Origin: Kitasatospora sp. GP82
Lineage (GTDB): Bacteria; Actinomycetota; Actinomycetes; Streptomycetales; Streptomycetaceae
Assembly: GCF_029892105.1 (NCBI RefSeq)
Contig: NZ_JARZAJ010000001.1
Location: 305,914 to 369,913 of the forward strand
Direction: 5' to 3'
Length of the DNA stretch: 64,000 nucleotides
Shown: in pieces, positions 33,672 to 41,503 of the stretch
Layout of the letters: the number at the start of each line of letters is the position of its first letter
How positions within the stretch are numbered: the first letter of the stretch is position 1
The notes under the pieces: generated by a model
Database searches by the model: none
What the model was told of the DNA's origin: nothing
What the model saw: only the letters and a program-made list of their open reading frames with translations
Translations under genes and position numbers: made by a program

Positions 33672-35687
33672 TCACTGCCCCGGGGCAACCGGGCAGCACC
33701 CCAGGAGCCCGGGGCCCCGGGGCACTCGGGGGCCTTGATCGGTTACTCGAGTGCCCCGGGGTCCCCGGTCGGTTTCCCGGTTGCCCACGGGTTCCGGGGG
33801 TTGGGCCAGGGCGTGGAGGAGGGCGCGGGCGGTGGCGTCGTTCTGGCGGAAGGCGGGGGCGTTGGTGCGCGGGCGCGCGAACGCGGCGTACGAGCGGCCG
33901 TTGGTGTGCGGGCCGAGGGCGGTGCGGCGGGGGTGCGGTGCGCCGCCGAGGCCGGGGTCGAGGATGCGGCCGTCGGCGGGGGCGGTGCTGAGCAGACCGG
34001 AGCGGTGGGTGTGGGTGTCGTCCGCCACGACCTCCTCCAGGATCCGGCCGCTGTGGTGCAGGGCGCGCAGCACGGGGTCGTCGGTGCGGGCCAGGGCGTG
34101 TCTGGGCAGGTAGCCCTCGATGAGGGCGGTGCCCCGGACGGTGTGGCCGGGGACGGTCGGGCTGGTGGCGAGGAAGGTGCCGGTGGACTCGTCCGGTTCG
34201 ACCCGCAGGTCCGCGCCGAGGAAGCGCAGGATGCCCGCCTCGGAGAGGGCGAGCAGCTGGCGGAGCCGGAAGCCGGGCGGTCCCGAGGCGAGGAAGCCGA
34301 AGAACCCGGACCACCAGCCGTCCAGCTCCTCGGCCACCGACCGGGCCGTCAGCCGGCCGGCGGCCACCAGCCGGGGCAGGTGGGCGTAGAGCGAGAGCAG
34401 GCCGAGGAAGGCGCCGAGGTCGGCGCTGTGGGCGGGGTCGGCGCGGCGGTCGGCGTCGGCGGCGATGTAGGCGCGCAGGTGCCGCTGGAGCTCCTCCGGG
34501 TCGGCGGGCCGCAGGCCGGTCAGTGGGCGGTCGAGGGCTTCGAAGTCGAGCCGGTCGGCGGGGTCGGGGACGGACTCCCGGATCAGTTCGGCGAGTTCGG
34601 GGTCGTACCAGCCGTGCCGGTCGTAGCGGTCCAGGAAGCCGGCCCAGGGCAGTGCGGTGCGCTCGGGGTGGGCGTGGAACAGCTCGTGGTAGTGGCCGAA
34701 GCCGATCTCCTTGGCCATCAACGGCCAGACGTCGCGCCTGAGTTCGAGCTGCCCTGGACGTTCGAGCAGGCCGTCCACGGCGGCGGTGTCGAAGTAGCGG
34801 GGCAGTGGCGCCGGCGGGCCCTGGAGCCGGTAGCCGGTCTTGGAGTGGTACGGGACGCCGCGGCGCGAGCCGGCGTGGATCACCGGCTCCCGGCCCGAGG
34901 GGTGGTAGCGCAGGCCGTCGGCGGTCTCCTCGTAGCGGCCGCCGCGTCCTTCGGTGAGCAGGGCGACCAGGTCGACGAAGGCCAGCCCGAGGCCGCGCAG
35001 GATCAGTTGCTCACCGGGAGCGATGCCGGAGAGGTCCACGTCGGAGGAGAAGGCGGGCGCCAGGTGGAAGCGGCCGTGCCGGGCGGCGAAGGCGGCGCTC
35101 GCGCGGTGCCGGGGCTCGGGCGTCGACCCGAGGTGCCCGAGGGTGAGCACCACCTGGTCGGCGGTCAGGACGCCGTCGGAGAGCCGCACCAGCTGTGGGC
35201 CGTCGGCCGGTCCGGTGACCGAGCGGGCGGTTTCGCGGTGCACGGTGACGGTGATGTGCGGGGGCAGCTCGGCCACGGCCCGGCGGAAGGTCCAGTCCAG
35301 GTAGGCGCTCTGGGCCCGCCGGGTGGGGAAGTCGGTCGGTGTCAGGGAGCGCAGCTCCTGCCGTACGGCCGGGTCGGGGACCGGGGCGTACGGTGCGAAC
35401 TCCTCGGGCTGCCTGGCCCATTCGGCGAGCGAGGGGCCCGGGCGGACGGGTCCTTCGATGGTCGAGGACTCGTCGGTGAACATGGTGACGTCCTCGGCCA
35501 TCGAGTTCATCCGCAGCAGCGGCGACTGCTCGTACCGCCAGATCCGGCCGCCGCCGGGCGGGTGGGGGTCGACCAGGTGGATGTCCAGGGGCCGGTCGGC
35601 GGGCAGCAGTTCGGCGGCGTTGGCGGCGATGCGCTCCAGTAGTCCGGTGCCGCGCGGGCCCGCGCCGATGATCACCAGGGTGCTCAA
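33672..35687 (-). CDS. FAD/NAD(P)-binding protein of a sulfur/ABC-type cluster
   Basis: 671 residues. Starts with the dinucleotide-binding loop LVIIGAGPRGTGLLERIA, followed by HLVDPHPPGGGRIW; the rest resembles the NAD_binding_9 family of putative flavoproteins. Start is a TTG at 35687 overlapping the stop of the truncated permease gene (TTGA), so translation is probably coupled. In relatives such genes lie beside LLM monooxygenases and amino-acid-type ABC transporters, suggesting work on a sulfur or amine compound. The last ~35 residues after ALLHALAQPPEP are low-complexity Arg/Gly/Pro and cover a 14-bp-stem hairpin, suggesting loss of the original stop codon. Confidence 0.82.
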   Translation of the reverse strand: MSTLVIIGAGPRGTGLLERIAANAAELLPADRPLDIHLVDPHPPGGGRIWRYEQSPLLRMNSMAEDVTMFTDESSTIEGPVRPGPSLAEWARQPEEFAPYAPVPDPAVRQELRSLTPTDFPTRRAQSAYLDWTFRRAVAELPPHITVTVHRETARSVTGPADGPQLVRLSDGVLTADQVVLTLGHLGSTPEPRHRASAAFAARHGRFHLAPAFSSDVDLSGIAPGEQLILRGLGLAFVDLVALLTEGRGGRYEETADGLRYHPSGREPVIHAGSRRGVPYHSKTGYRLQGPPAPLPRYFDTAAVDGLLERPGQLELRRDVWPLMAKEIGFGHYHELFHAHPERTALPWAGFLDRYDRHGWYDPELAELIRESVPDPADRLDFEALDRPLTGLRPADPEELQRHLRAYIAADADRRADPAHSADLGAFLGLLSLYAHLPRLVAAGRLTARSVAEELDGWWSGFFGFLASGPPGFRLRQLLALSEAGILRFLGADLRVEPDESTGTFLATSPTVPGHTVRGTALIEGYLPRHALARTDDPVLRALHHSGRILEEVVADDTHTHRSGLLSTAPADGRILDPGLGGAPHPRRTALGPHTNGRSYAAFARPRTNAPAFRQNDATARALLHALAQPPEPVGNRETDRGPRGTRVTDQGPRVPRGPGLLGCCPVAPGQ
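33715..33761 (-). terminator. Terminator-like hairpin inside the 3' end of the FAD protein gene
   Basis: Perfect 14-bp stem CCCCGGGGCACTCG (33715-33728) with its complement at 33748-33761, 19-nt loop. It lies within the last 90 nt of the open frame, unlike other terminators in the window, which follow stop codons. Confidence 0.6.
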
Positions 35688-35986
35688 CTCCGGTCACCCG
35701 CCGGCGAGGTGAGGGCGGCGCGGGCGCGTTGCAGCGGGGTCGGCGGCCGGAGCGTGAGGACCAGGCCGTTCACGATGGCGGTGGTGGTGAAGTACTGGCC
35801 CACCACGTCCCACTGGAACGCCTGGTTGCGCACCACGGAGTTGAGGGCCAGCGCGAGCAGCAGCAGGGCGAGGGCGGAGGTGACCAGCCGCCCCGGGCGG
35901 CGGCGCGTGACGATGGGCGCTCCGGTCTCGGCCACGGGGGCGAGTGGCGGCGCGGGGGCGGGCAGGACGTCGTGCGTGGTGGCCAT
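35684..35986 (-). pseudogene. Truncated amino-acid ABC transporter permease
   Basis: 100 codons from the ATG at 35986. Residues ~30-80 (LVTSALALLLLALALNSVVR, NQAFQWDVVGQYFTTTAIVN, GLVLTL) match the N-terminal part of HisM-type permeases and align with the intact permease at 2849-3823 ([22 protein letters not shown]). After GLVLTL the homology stops and an unrelated tail leads to a stop codon overlapping the next gene. All other membrane helices and the EAA loop are missing, so it cannot be functional. It implies that an entire permease-ATPase segment was deleted. Confidence 0.75.
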
Positions 35987-36267
35987 CAGAGGGGCTCCAG
36001 AGCGGGGGCGGGCAGACCGGACGGCGGTCGTCACACGCGCAGGCCGCGCCCCTCAACGCGACCGGAGCCACCGCGACTTGGCGGGCTCCTCAGTGCACAC
36101 TCACTCCGGACAGGATCGTACGTGTGCCCGAGCCTCGGCTGTCAAGGGCGATTCCCGGCCCGTGGCCGGCCACGCGAGTGCTCGCGCTCCGAGACCGACC
36201 GGCCCTGATGGCTCCGGATCCGGGCGGTGGTTGACGAACTGCAAGGTTCACTGCTCAACTTGACGGC

Positions 36268-36345
36268 ATGAACGCCGAGCAGCCCCTGGTCACGCGCGGC
36301 CACATCGACTTCGGTCGGGTGTGGTCCGCAGCGTGTTGCGGCTGA
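36268..36345 (+). CDS. Cysteine leader peptide of the LLM monooxygenase gene
   Basis: 25 codons: MNAEQPLVTRGHIDFGRVWS then AACCG. It has the family pattern (V/T-R-x-H-I/V-D-L/F ... S-A-x-C) with two consecutive cysteine codons (TGT TGC) right before the end, as expected for a peptide whose translation reports cysteinyl-tRNA supply. It lies 243 bp before the flavin monooxygenase gene and 9 nt upstream of a hairpin-plus-T-tract terminator. No other function is likely. Confidence 0.82.
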   Translation: MNAEQPLVTRGHIDFGRVWSAACCG

Positions 36346-36354
36346 CCCGGCAGC

Positions 36355-36379
36355 GGGCCGTCTGACCGGCCCTTTCTCT
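36355..36379 (+). terminator. Attenuator: intrinsic terminator after the Cys leader
   Basis: GGGCCG (36355-36360), 6-nt loop, CGGCCC (36367-36372), then TTTCTCT. A hairpin followed by a T-rich run is rare in this window and begins 9 nt after the leader stop, well before the structural gene, so it fits a transcription attenuator controlled by ribosome position on the leader. Confidence 0.6.
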
Positions 36380-36587
36380 CCTTCGGAGACCTCCCTCGGT
36401 CGCCCCGTAGCGGGCCGGGAGCCCGTCTGCCCAGACGGAGCACAGGCGCACGCTGCCGCCTCCTCTCACTCCAGCTGATGCACCGTCACGCGCCGCTCTC
36501 CCCATGCCAGTCCGGCTCAGCCTGCCCGGCCTCGCTGCGCCCTGCCCGCGCACCTCCCAGGACGGCACTACCGAAAGGCCCTTCGCC

Positions 36588-37766
36588 ATGCCCGTCGAGT
36601 TCCTCGGCATCGCCGCCACCGGCGACGGCTCGGAGACCAACGTCCGTACCACCCCCGCCTTCGACCGCGACTACACCCTGCGCCTGGCCCGAGCCCATGA
36701 GGAGTACGGCTGGGACCGCGTCCTCTTCGCCTACGGCTCGGGGTCGCCCGACCCGGCGCCCGGCGCCGCGTACCTCGCCGCCAAGCTGGACACGCTGCAG
36801 ATCCTGCTGGCCCACCGGCCCAACGTCTCGTACCCCACCTTCGCGGCCAAGACCTTCGCCACCCTGGACCGGATCAGCAACGGCCGGCTGACCGTGCACT
36901 TCATCACCGGCGGAAACGACCACGAGCAGCAGCGCGAGGGCGACTTCCTGACCAAGGACCAGCGCTACGCCCGCACCCGTGAGTACATCGAGATCGTCAA
37001 GAAGATCTGGACCAGCCACGAGCCCTTCGACCACGAGGGCGAGTACTACCGCTTCAACGACTTCGTCGCCGATGTCTTCCCCGTCCAGAAGCCCCGGCCC
37101 GACGTCTCCTTCGGCGGTTCCTCCCCGGCGGCGTACGCGGCCGGTGGCGCCGAGGCGGACATCTACTGCCTGTGGGGCGAACCGCTGGCGCAGACCGCCG
37201 AGCAGATCGAGAAGGTCAGGGAGGCCGCCCTGGCGGCGGGCCGGACCGACACCCCGAGGATCCAGGTCGCGTTCCGGCCGGTCATCGCGCCGACCGAGGA
37301 GCTCGCCTGGGAGAAGGCGCACCGGACGGTGGACGCGATCAAGGCCCGCAAGGCGGACGGACCGGCCCGGCACCGCCGGCCGGGCAACGGCCGGCCCGGG
37401 GCCTGGACACCTGAGAACGCCGGTTCGCAGCGTCTGATCGAGATCGCCGAGGCCGGTGAGCGCTACGACCGCGCCCTGTGGACCCCGACCGCCGCCGCGA
37501 CCGGCGGAGGCGGCAACTCCAACGCCCTGGTCGGCACCCCCGAGACCGTCGCCCAGGCCCTGCTCGACTACTACGACCTCGGCGTGGAAATCCTCTCCGC
37601 CCGGGGCTACGACCTGCTCGACGACGCGATCGACTTCGGCCGGTACGTCATCCCGATCGTCCGCGAGGAGGTCGCCAAGCGCGACGCGGAGCGGGTCGCC
37701 GCACAGGCGGCCGAGGAGGCCGAACGCGAGCGCGACCGGCAGCAGCTGATCGCGGTCCAGGCATGA
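36588..37766 (+). CDS. LLM-class flavin-dependent (alkanesulfonate-type) monooxygenase
   Basis: 392 residues of the bacterial-luciferase-like fold, closest in pattern to FMNH2-dependent sulfonate or sulfone monooxygenases (SsuD/SfnG type): VLFAYGSGSPDPAPGAAYLA, TFATLDRISNGRLTVHFITG, NDHEQQREGDFLTKDQRYAR, DVSFGGSSPAAYAAGGAEAD. It oxygenates an organosulfur compound to release sulfite, with reduced FMN supplied by another enzyme. ATG at 36588 with GAAAGG upstream. The Cys leader and attenuator upstream indicate expression when cysteine is scarce. Its stop overlaps the next, truncated GNAT gene by 4 bp. Confidence 0.92.
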   Translation: MPVEFLGIAATGDGSETNVRTTPAFDRDYTLRLARAHEEYGWDRVLFAYGSGSPDPAPGAAYLAAKLDTLQILLAHRPNVSYPTFAAKTFATLDRISNGRLTVHFITGGNDHEQQREGDFLTKDQRYARTREYIEIVKKIWTSHEPFDHEGEYYRFNDFVADVFPVQKPRPDVSFGGSSPAAYAAGGAEADIYCLWGEPLAQTAEQIEKVREAALAAGRTDTPRIQVAFRPVIAPTEELAWEKAHRTVDAIKARKADGPARHRRPGNGRPGAWTPENAGSQRLIEIAEAGERYDRALWTPTAAATGGGGNSNALVGTPETVAQALLDYYDLGVEILSARGYDLLDDAIDFGRYVIPIVREEVAKRDAERVAAQAAEEAERERDRQQLIAVQA

Positions 37767-37925
37767 CACTGCTCGTCGAGGTCCGCCGGGTCACCCTGGA
37801 CGACCCGCTCGCCGAACCGCTGGTGCGCGAGCTCACCCACGAGTACGTCAGCCGCTACGGCCCGTCCGCACAGCAGGAGATGACCCGCTTCCCGGCCGCC
37901 GAGTTCGCGCCGCCGGACGGCCTGG
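37763..37925 (+). pseudogene. Truncated GNAT acetyltransferase remnant
   Basis: Starts with an ATGA overlap with the monooxygenase gene. About 52 residues (MTLLVEVRRVTLDDPLAEPL to FPAAEFAPPDG) look like the N-terminus of the GNAT proteins encoded after such monooxygenases; then the sequence degenerates into Gly/Pro/Arg-rich frame noise. The acetyl-CoA motif is absent. The frame stays open into the SRPBCC gene, so a fused translation product is formally possible, but that gene has its own start. Confidence 0.65.
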
Positions 37926-38056
37926 GCCCCGGTCCGCGGCGGCCTCGGCCTGCTGCCGGTGTCCCCCGGGGGCTGGGTGGTTGCCGGGTGGCGGACGGCA
38001 GCGCAGGCTGGAAGTACCGATGGCCCGGGCGGCCGGGCCGGGAGGCGAGGCTTCCG

Positions 38057-38488
38057 ATGAGCAGGCTCGAAGAACAGATCAACGTTGATGTCCCGGCGCA
38101 GGAGGTCTGGGCGCAGCTGCACCGCATCGACGAGTACCCGATGTTCGTGGACGGGGTGAAGAGTGCCTTTGCGCACGGCAGAAGCGGCGCCCATCTGGAT
38201 ATCGAGACCGGCGGTGGCGACCAGGCGTTCGAGACCCAGCTGACCGATCGCGGCAATGACCAGGTGATGGCCTGGCGGACGTTGGACGCCCCGGAGCTGA
38301 AGGGCACCTTCGCCGTGAACCCGCTGGACGACGAGCACACCCAGTTGCAGATCCGGCTGGAGTACGACCCGGACGCCGTCCGGGCGGCCTTCGGCGGCCC
38401 GAAGGGATTCGCCCAGGTCCGCGCGATCGAGGAGACGGTCCGGGCCGACCTGGAGCACTTCAAGGACCTGGTGGAGAGGCGGAAGTAG
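38057..38488 (+). CDS. SRPBCC (START/polyketide-cyclase-like) family protein
   Basis: 143 residues: MSRLEEQINVDVPAQEVWAQ, LHRIDEYPMFVDGVKSA, RTLDAPELKGTFAVNPLDDE, ending VRADLEHFKDLVERRK. This is the helix-grip fold that binds a hydrophobic ligand; many streptomycetes carry such a stand-alone protein with unknown ligand. The ATG at 38057 was chosen because the domain starts there; the frame is open upstream through a GNAT remnant. GGAGGCGAGG gives a ribosome-binding site. Followed by a very stable hairpin. Confidence 0.85.
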   Translation: MSRLEEQINVDVPAQEVWAQLHRIDEYPMFVDGVKSAFAHGRSGAHLDIETGGGDQAFETQLTDRGNDQVMAWRTLDAPELKGTFAVNPLDDEHTQLQIRLEYDPDAVRAAFGGPKGFAQVRAIEETVRADLEHFKDLVERRK

Positions 38489-38561
38489 TCACGGACGCCC
38501 CGGTCGCGCTCGGCCGACGGCCGTCGCGCTCGGTCACAGAGCCGGCAACCGACCTCGTGGT

Positions 38562-38660
38562 CCCGGGTGCCGTCGCGGGGGCCTGTACGACGATTCCCGC
38601 CGGGCGGGAATCGTCGTACAGGCCCTAGTCTGAACTTCGTTCGATTCGGCGGCACCCGGG
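38562..38660. repeat. 99-bp double inverted-repeat element
   Basis: Outer arms CCCGGGTGCCGTCG (38562-38575) and CGGCGGCACCCGGG (38647-38660) match at 13 of 14 positions; nested inside is a perfect 22-bp stem (38579-38600 with 38604-38625) with the 3-nt loop CGG. It may serve as terminator of the SRPBCC gene, but the nested arms also resemble a small non-autonomous mobile element. It lies directly upstream of a kinase pseudogene. Confidence 0.75.
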
Positions 38661-38679
38661 TGTCGGCGGTGGGGGAGCG

Positions 38680-38989
38680 ATGCGGGCCGGGACGTACTGG
38701 ACGGCAGGTACCAGCTGATCTGGACGGCAGGTACCAGCTGATCGGCGAGCTGGGCCGGGGCGGCTTCGGGGTGGTCTTCCGGGCGTACGACCAGCAGTTG
38801 GCGCGTGAGGTCGCGGTCAAGCTGCTCGCGGACCGGTACGCCGCCGATCCGCGCGATCTGCGGCGCTTCCGGGACGAGGCGATCGCGGTGGCCAGGCTCA
38901 ACCACCGGAGCATCGTCACCCTGTACGACTTCCCGAGGTCGCCGCCCGAGCCCTACATGGTGATGGAGCTGGTCACCGGGCGCTCGCTG
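38680..38989 (+). pseudogene. Serine/threonine protein kinase remnant (N-lobe only)
   Basis: The kinase N-lobe is clear: LDGRYQLIGELGRGGFGVVF (glycine loop), EVAVKLLADRYAADP (ATP-binding Lys), DEAIAVARLNHRSIVTLYDF, YMVMELVTGRSL (hinge). Then homology ends: no HRD catalytic loop, no DFG motif. A 23-bp tandem duplication (38697-38742) shifts the frame at the start. The ATG at 38680 followed by CGGGCCGGG looks like the old start but is out of frame with the lobe. At least two lesions plus truncation: a dead gene. Confidence 0.75.
38697..38742. repeat. 23-bp perfect tandem duplication
   Basis: The segment 38697-38719 (CTGGACGGCAGGTACCAGCT and GAT) is repeated exactly at 38720-38742. It encodes LDGRYQLI at the start of the kinase N-lobe; 23 is not a multiple of three, so it breaks the frame. 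Confidence 0.92.
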
Positions 38990-39392
38990 TCCCGAGGCGG
39001 GTACGCCCGACCTGGCCGTCGCACTCGGCTGGCGACCGGCCTCGACGGCCCGCTCGGCGAGGCCGCCGCCCGCGACCTCGACCGGTTCGAGCGGGCCCTG
39101 GCGCCTGCGACGGGCGTGCCGGTCGGCCAGCTCGCGGACCTGGTGGCCGGCTGGGCAGGGGCATGCCTCCGGCGGTCCTCTGCACTGCCGGAGGCATGCG
39201 CAGCTCTGCCGCACCTTGTCAACCGTATGGGCACCTGATTCGTCACCTCGGCCGCTTGGATGGATTGATAGGAATTCGCCGAGATCGCACCTCTGGTTCG
39301 TTGGTGGTGGCGTTGATATACCTCTCATGCATATGACGGGAGAGGTGTGCGGCCTCCCCGGTGACATGCGACGAACCAGGTGGTGATGGGCA
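38990..39392. other. Degenerate DNA with a hairpin (39161-39199) before the FAH gene
   Basis: About 400 bp without a recognisable gene. An open frame continues from the kinase lobe to 39238 but matches nothing I know. GCATGCCTCCGG (39161-39172) and CCGGAGGCATGC (39188-39199) form a perfect 12-bp stem. From 39240 the DNA becomes AT-richer (GATGGATTGATAGGAATTC; GATATACC) and probably holds the promoter of the hydrolase gene. Confidence 0.45.
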
Positions 39393-40244
39393 ATGAAGCT
39401 CCTCCGTGTGGGTCCCCCGGGTGCCGAGCGCCCGGTGGTACTGGGCCGGGACGGCGCCGCGTACGACCTCTCCGGGCGGACTCCGGACATCGACGGGCCG
39501 TTCCTCGCCGGGCTGGACCCGGCCGAGCTGGACCGGGCCGTCTCGGCGGGTGAACTGCCGCTGACGGACATCGACGGCCTGCGGGTCGGCGCCCCGGTGG
39601 TCCGGCCCGGCAAGGTGGTCGGGATCGGTCTCAACTACTCCTGCCACGCCGCGGAGGCGGGCGCCCAGGAGCCTGCCGAGCCGGTGATCTTCCTCAAGCC
39701 GAGCAGCACCGTCGTCGGTCCGAACGACGAGGTCCTGGTGCCGCGCGGCAGCGAGAAGACCGACTACGAGGTCGAGCTCGCGATCGTGATCGGCCGCACC
39801 GCCCGCTACCTGGCGGGCCAGGAGGAGGCGGCGGCCGTGATCGCGGGGTACGCGACGGCCAACGACGTCACCGAGCGCGCGTTCCAGACGGAACGCGGCG
39901 GTCAGTGGGACAAGGGCAAGTCCGCCGAGACCTTCACGCCGCTGGGGCCCTGGCTGGTGACCGCAGACGAGGTCGGCGACCCGCAGAAGCTCAGCCTGAG
40001 GCTCTGGGTCAACGGGCAGCTGCGGCAGGACGGCACCACGGCGGTGATGATCTTCCCGGTGTTGGAGATCGTCCGCTATGTCAGCCAGTTCACGGTGCTG
40101 GAGCCGGGCGATGTGATCATCACCGGTACGCCCGCGGGTGTCACCCTCGGCCACCCGGGCACGCCGTTCCTGCGTCCCGCCGACGTCGTCGAGCTCGAGG
40201 TCGAGCGCCTCGGCCGCCAGCGTCAGGTGCTCGGCCGGGCGTAG
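39393..40244 (+). CDS. Fumarylacetoacetate hydrolase family protein
   Basis: 283 residues. An N-terminal ~70-residue domain precedes the FAH fold with VVGIGLNYSCHAAEAG, a metal-binding EVELAIVIGR, ATANDVTERAFQ, GPWLVTADEVGDP and VLEPGDVIITGTPAGVTLGH. The family hydrolyses C-C bonds of 2,4-diketo acids or decarboxylates and isomerises aromatic degradation intermediates; the actual substrate here is unknown. ATG at 39393. Monocistronic, converging on a TetR gene. Confidence 0.9.
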   Translation: MKLLRVGPPGAERPVVLGRDGAAYDLSGRTPDIDGPFLAGLDPAELDRAVSAGELPLTDIDGLRVGAPVVRPGKVVGIGLNYSCHAAEAGAQEPAEPVIFLKPSSTVVGPNDEVLVPRGSEKTDYEVELAIVIGRTARYLAGQEEAAAVIAGYATANDVTERAFQTERGGQWDKGKSAETFTPLGPWLVTADEVGDPQKLSLRLWVNGQLRQDGTTAVMIFPVLEIVRYVSQFTVLEPGDVIITGTPAGVTLGHPGTPFLRPADVVELEVERLGRQRQVLGRA

Positions 40245-40341
40245 CGGCCCCGAAGCGCCTCATGGCACGCCCGACCCTTGGCACGGGGGTCGGGAGCCCG
40301 AGCGAACTCCGCCGCCGACTACGAGCGAGCGCCGCCGAGTG

Positions 40342-41304
40342 CTACCGCCGGGCCGTCGGGGGCCCGACCCGCAGCCTGCCCAGCCGCACCACCATTGCCG
40401 CCGCAGGACCGTCCGCGGACTCCAGCGCCAGCAGCCCCGCCAGTACCTCGGCGGTCTGCCCGTCGTGCACGGCCGTCGCCGCGCTCATCGCCACGAACTC
40501 GTCCACCAGCCAGGCGCAGAGCGACTCCTTCGGGATCTGCCGCCCCTCGTCCAGCCAGCTCAGTGCGGACGCCTCCACGACCGAGATCCACGAGCGCACC
40601 AGTAGCGTCAGCCTCGGTCCCGCCTCCCGTACGCCGAGATGGCGCAGCGTCCGGCGGAGCGCCACCCGCCGCACCTCGTCCACGATTGCCGAGGTCCGCG
40701 CGGTCTCGACCACCGAACCACCGCGCAGCAACGCGCCGTAGCCGGTGCCGTGTTCGGCGACGAAGCCGAAGTACCGGTCCAGCACCGAGGACAGCTGCTC
40801 GGTGGGGGTGCCTTCGGCGGGCAGCGAGAAGCTGTTGGTCAGATCCTCGGCCGCACTGCGCAGCGCGGCCTCGTACAACTGCTGTTTGCCGCCGCTGAAG
40901 TAGCGATAGACGAGCGGTCGGGACGCGCCGGCCGCTTCGGCCACGTCGTCCAGGCCGACCTCCTCCGGTGGGCGGGTGCTGAACAGCTCCAGTGCGACGG
41001 CGATCAGCTGCTCGCGTCGCTGCTGTACCGGCAGCCGCCGGTACCCCGAGCGCCGAGCCCGAGGTTCAGCGCTCGCGCTGTCCGCCGAGCCCCCGGCGCG
41101 CGTCGTATTGTCCGCGCCTGCCCGGCTGACCGCACCACCTGTATGTGCTGCCGCACCACCGCCCGCCGTTGGCATCGTCGTCGGGCCGAGGGCCGGACGG
41201 GGAGCGTCGGCCTCGGCCGCGGAGTCGGGAGTGATCGCTGAGCTGGCTGCCATGCGCGCCAGCGTAATGGCCGTCACGTCGATCGACTCCTGGCCGGTGT
41301 GCAC
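40342..41304 (-). CDS. TetR/AcrR-family transcriptional regulator with long N-terminal extension
   Basis: 320 residues from a GTG at 41304 behind GGAGGAGACC. The first ~90 residues are Ala/Thr/Ser-rich and probably disordered; the HTH follows (REQLIAVALELFSTR, VGLDDVAEAAGASRPLVYRY, FSGGKQQLYEAAL) and then the ligand-binding helices. Typical TetR proteins are ~200 residues, so the N-terminal extension is unusual; an internal ATG at 41253 exists but lacks a ribosome-binding site. Targets unknown; it diverges from the DUF885 gene 199 bp away. Confidence 0.9.
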   Translation of the reverse strand: MHTGQESIDVTAITLARMAASSAITPDSAAEADAPRPALGPTTMPTAGGGAAAHTGGAVSRAGADNTTRAGGSADSASAEPRARRSGYRRLPVQQRREQLIAVALELFSTRPPEEVGLDDVAEAAGASRPLVYRYFSGGKQQLYEAALRSAAEDLTNSFSLPAEGTPTEQLSSVLDRYFGFVAEHGTGYGALLRGGSVVETARTSAIVDEVRRVALRRTLRHLGVREAGPRLTLLVRSWISVVEASALSWLDEGRQIPKESLCAWLVDEFVAMSAATAVHDGQTAEVLAGLLALESADGPAAAMVVRLGRLRVGPPTARR

Positions 41305-41503
41305 GGCCCGGTCTCCTCCTCGGCGGCTTCTTCCGGCAAACCGTCAGGTATCACCCATTGCAGGGCGGAAGGGCCCGGCGGCACCCCGATCTCGCGGCGA
41401 ACCCGGCGGTCCCGGCGGACCTTTAGGACCCTGCGGCGGTCGGCTGGTCAAGCATCGTCCAAAACAGGCTTGAAAACCGGTTCAGCTGCGAAAAGATGGC
41501 CGG

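Noticed and set aside
30736..33738. 1000-codon plus-strand frame opposite the ClC and YdeP genes
   Set aside because: Shadow of two well-supported minus-strand genes.
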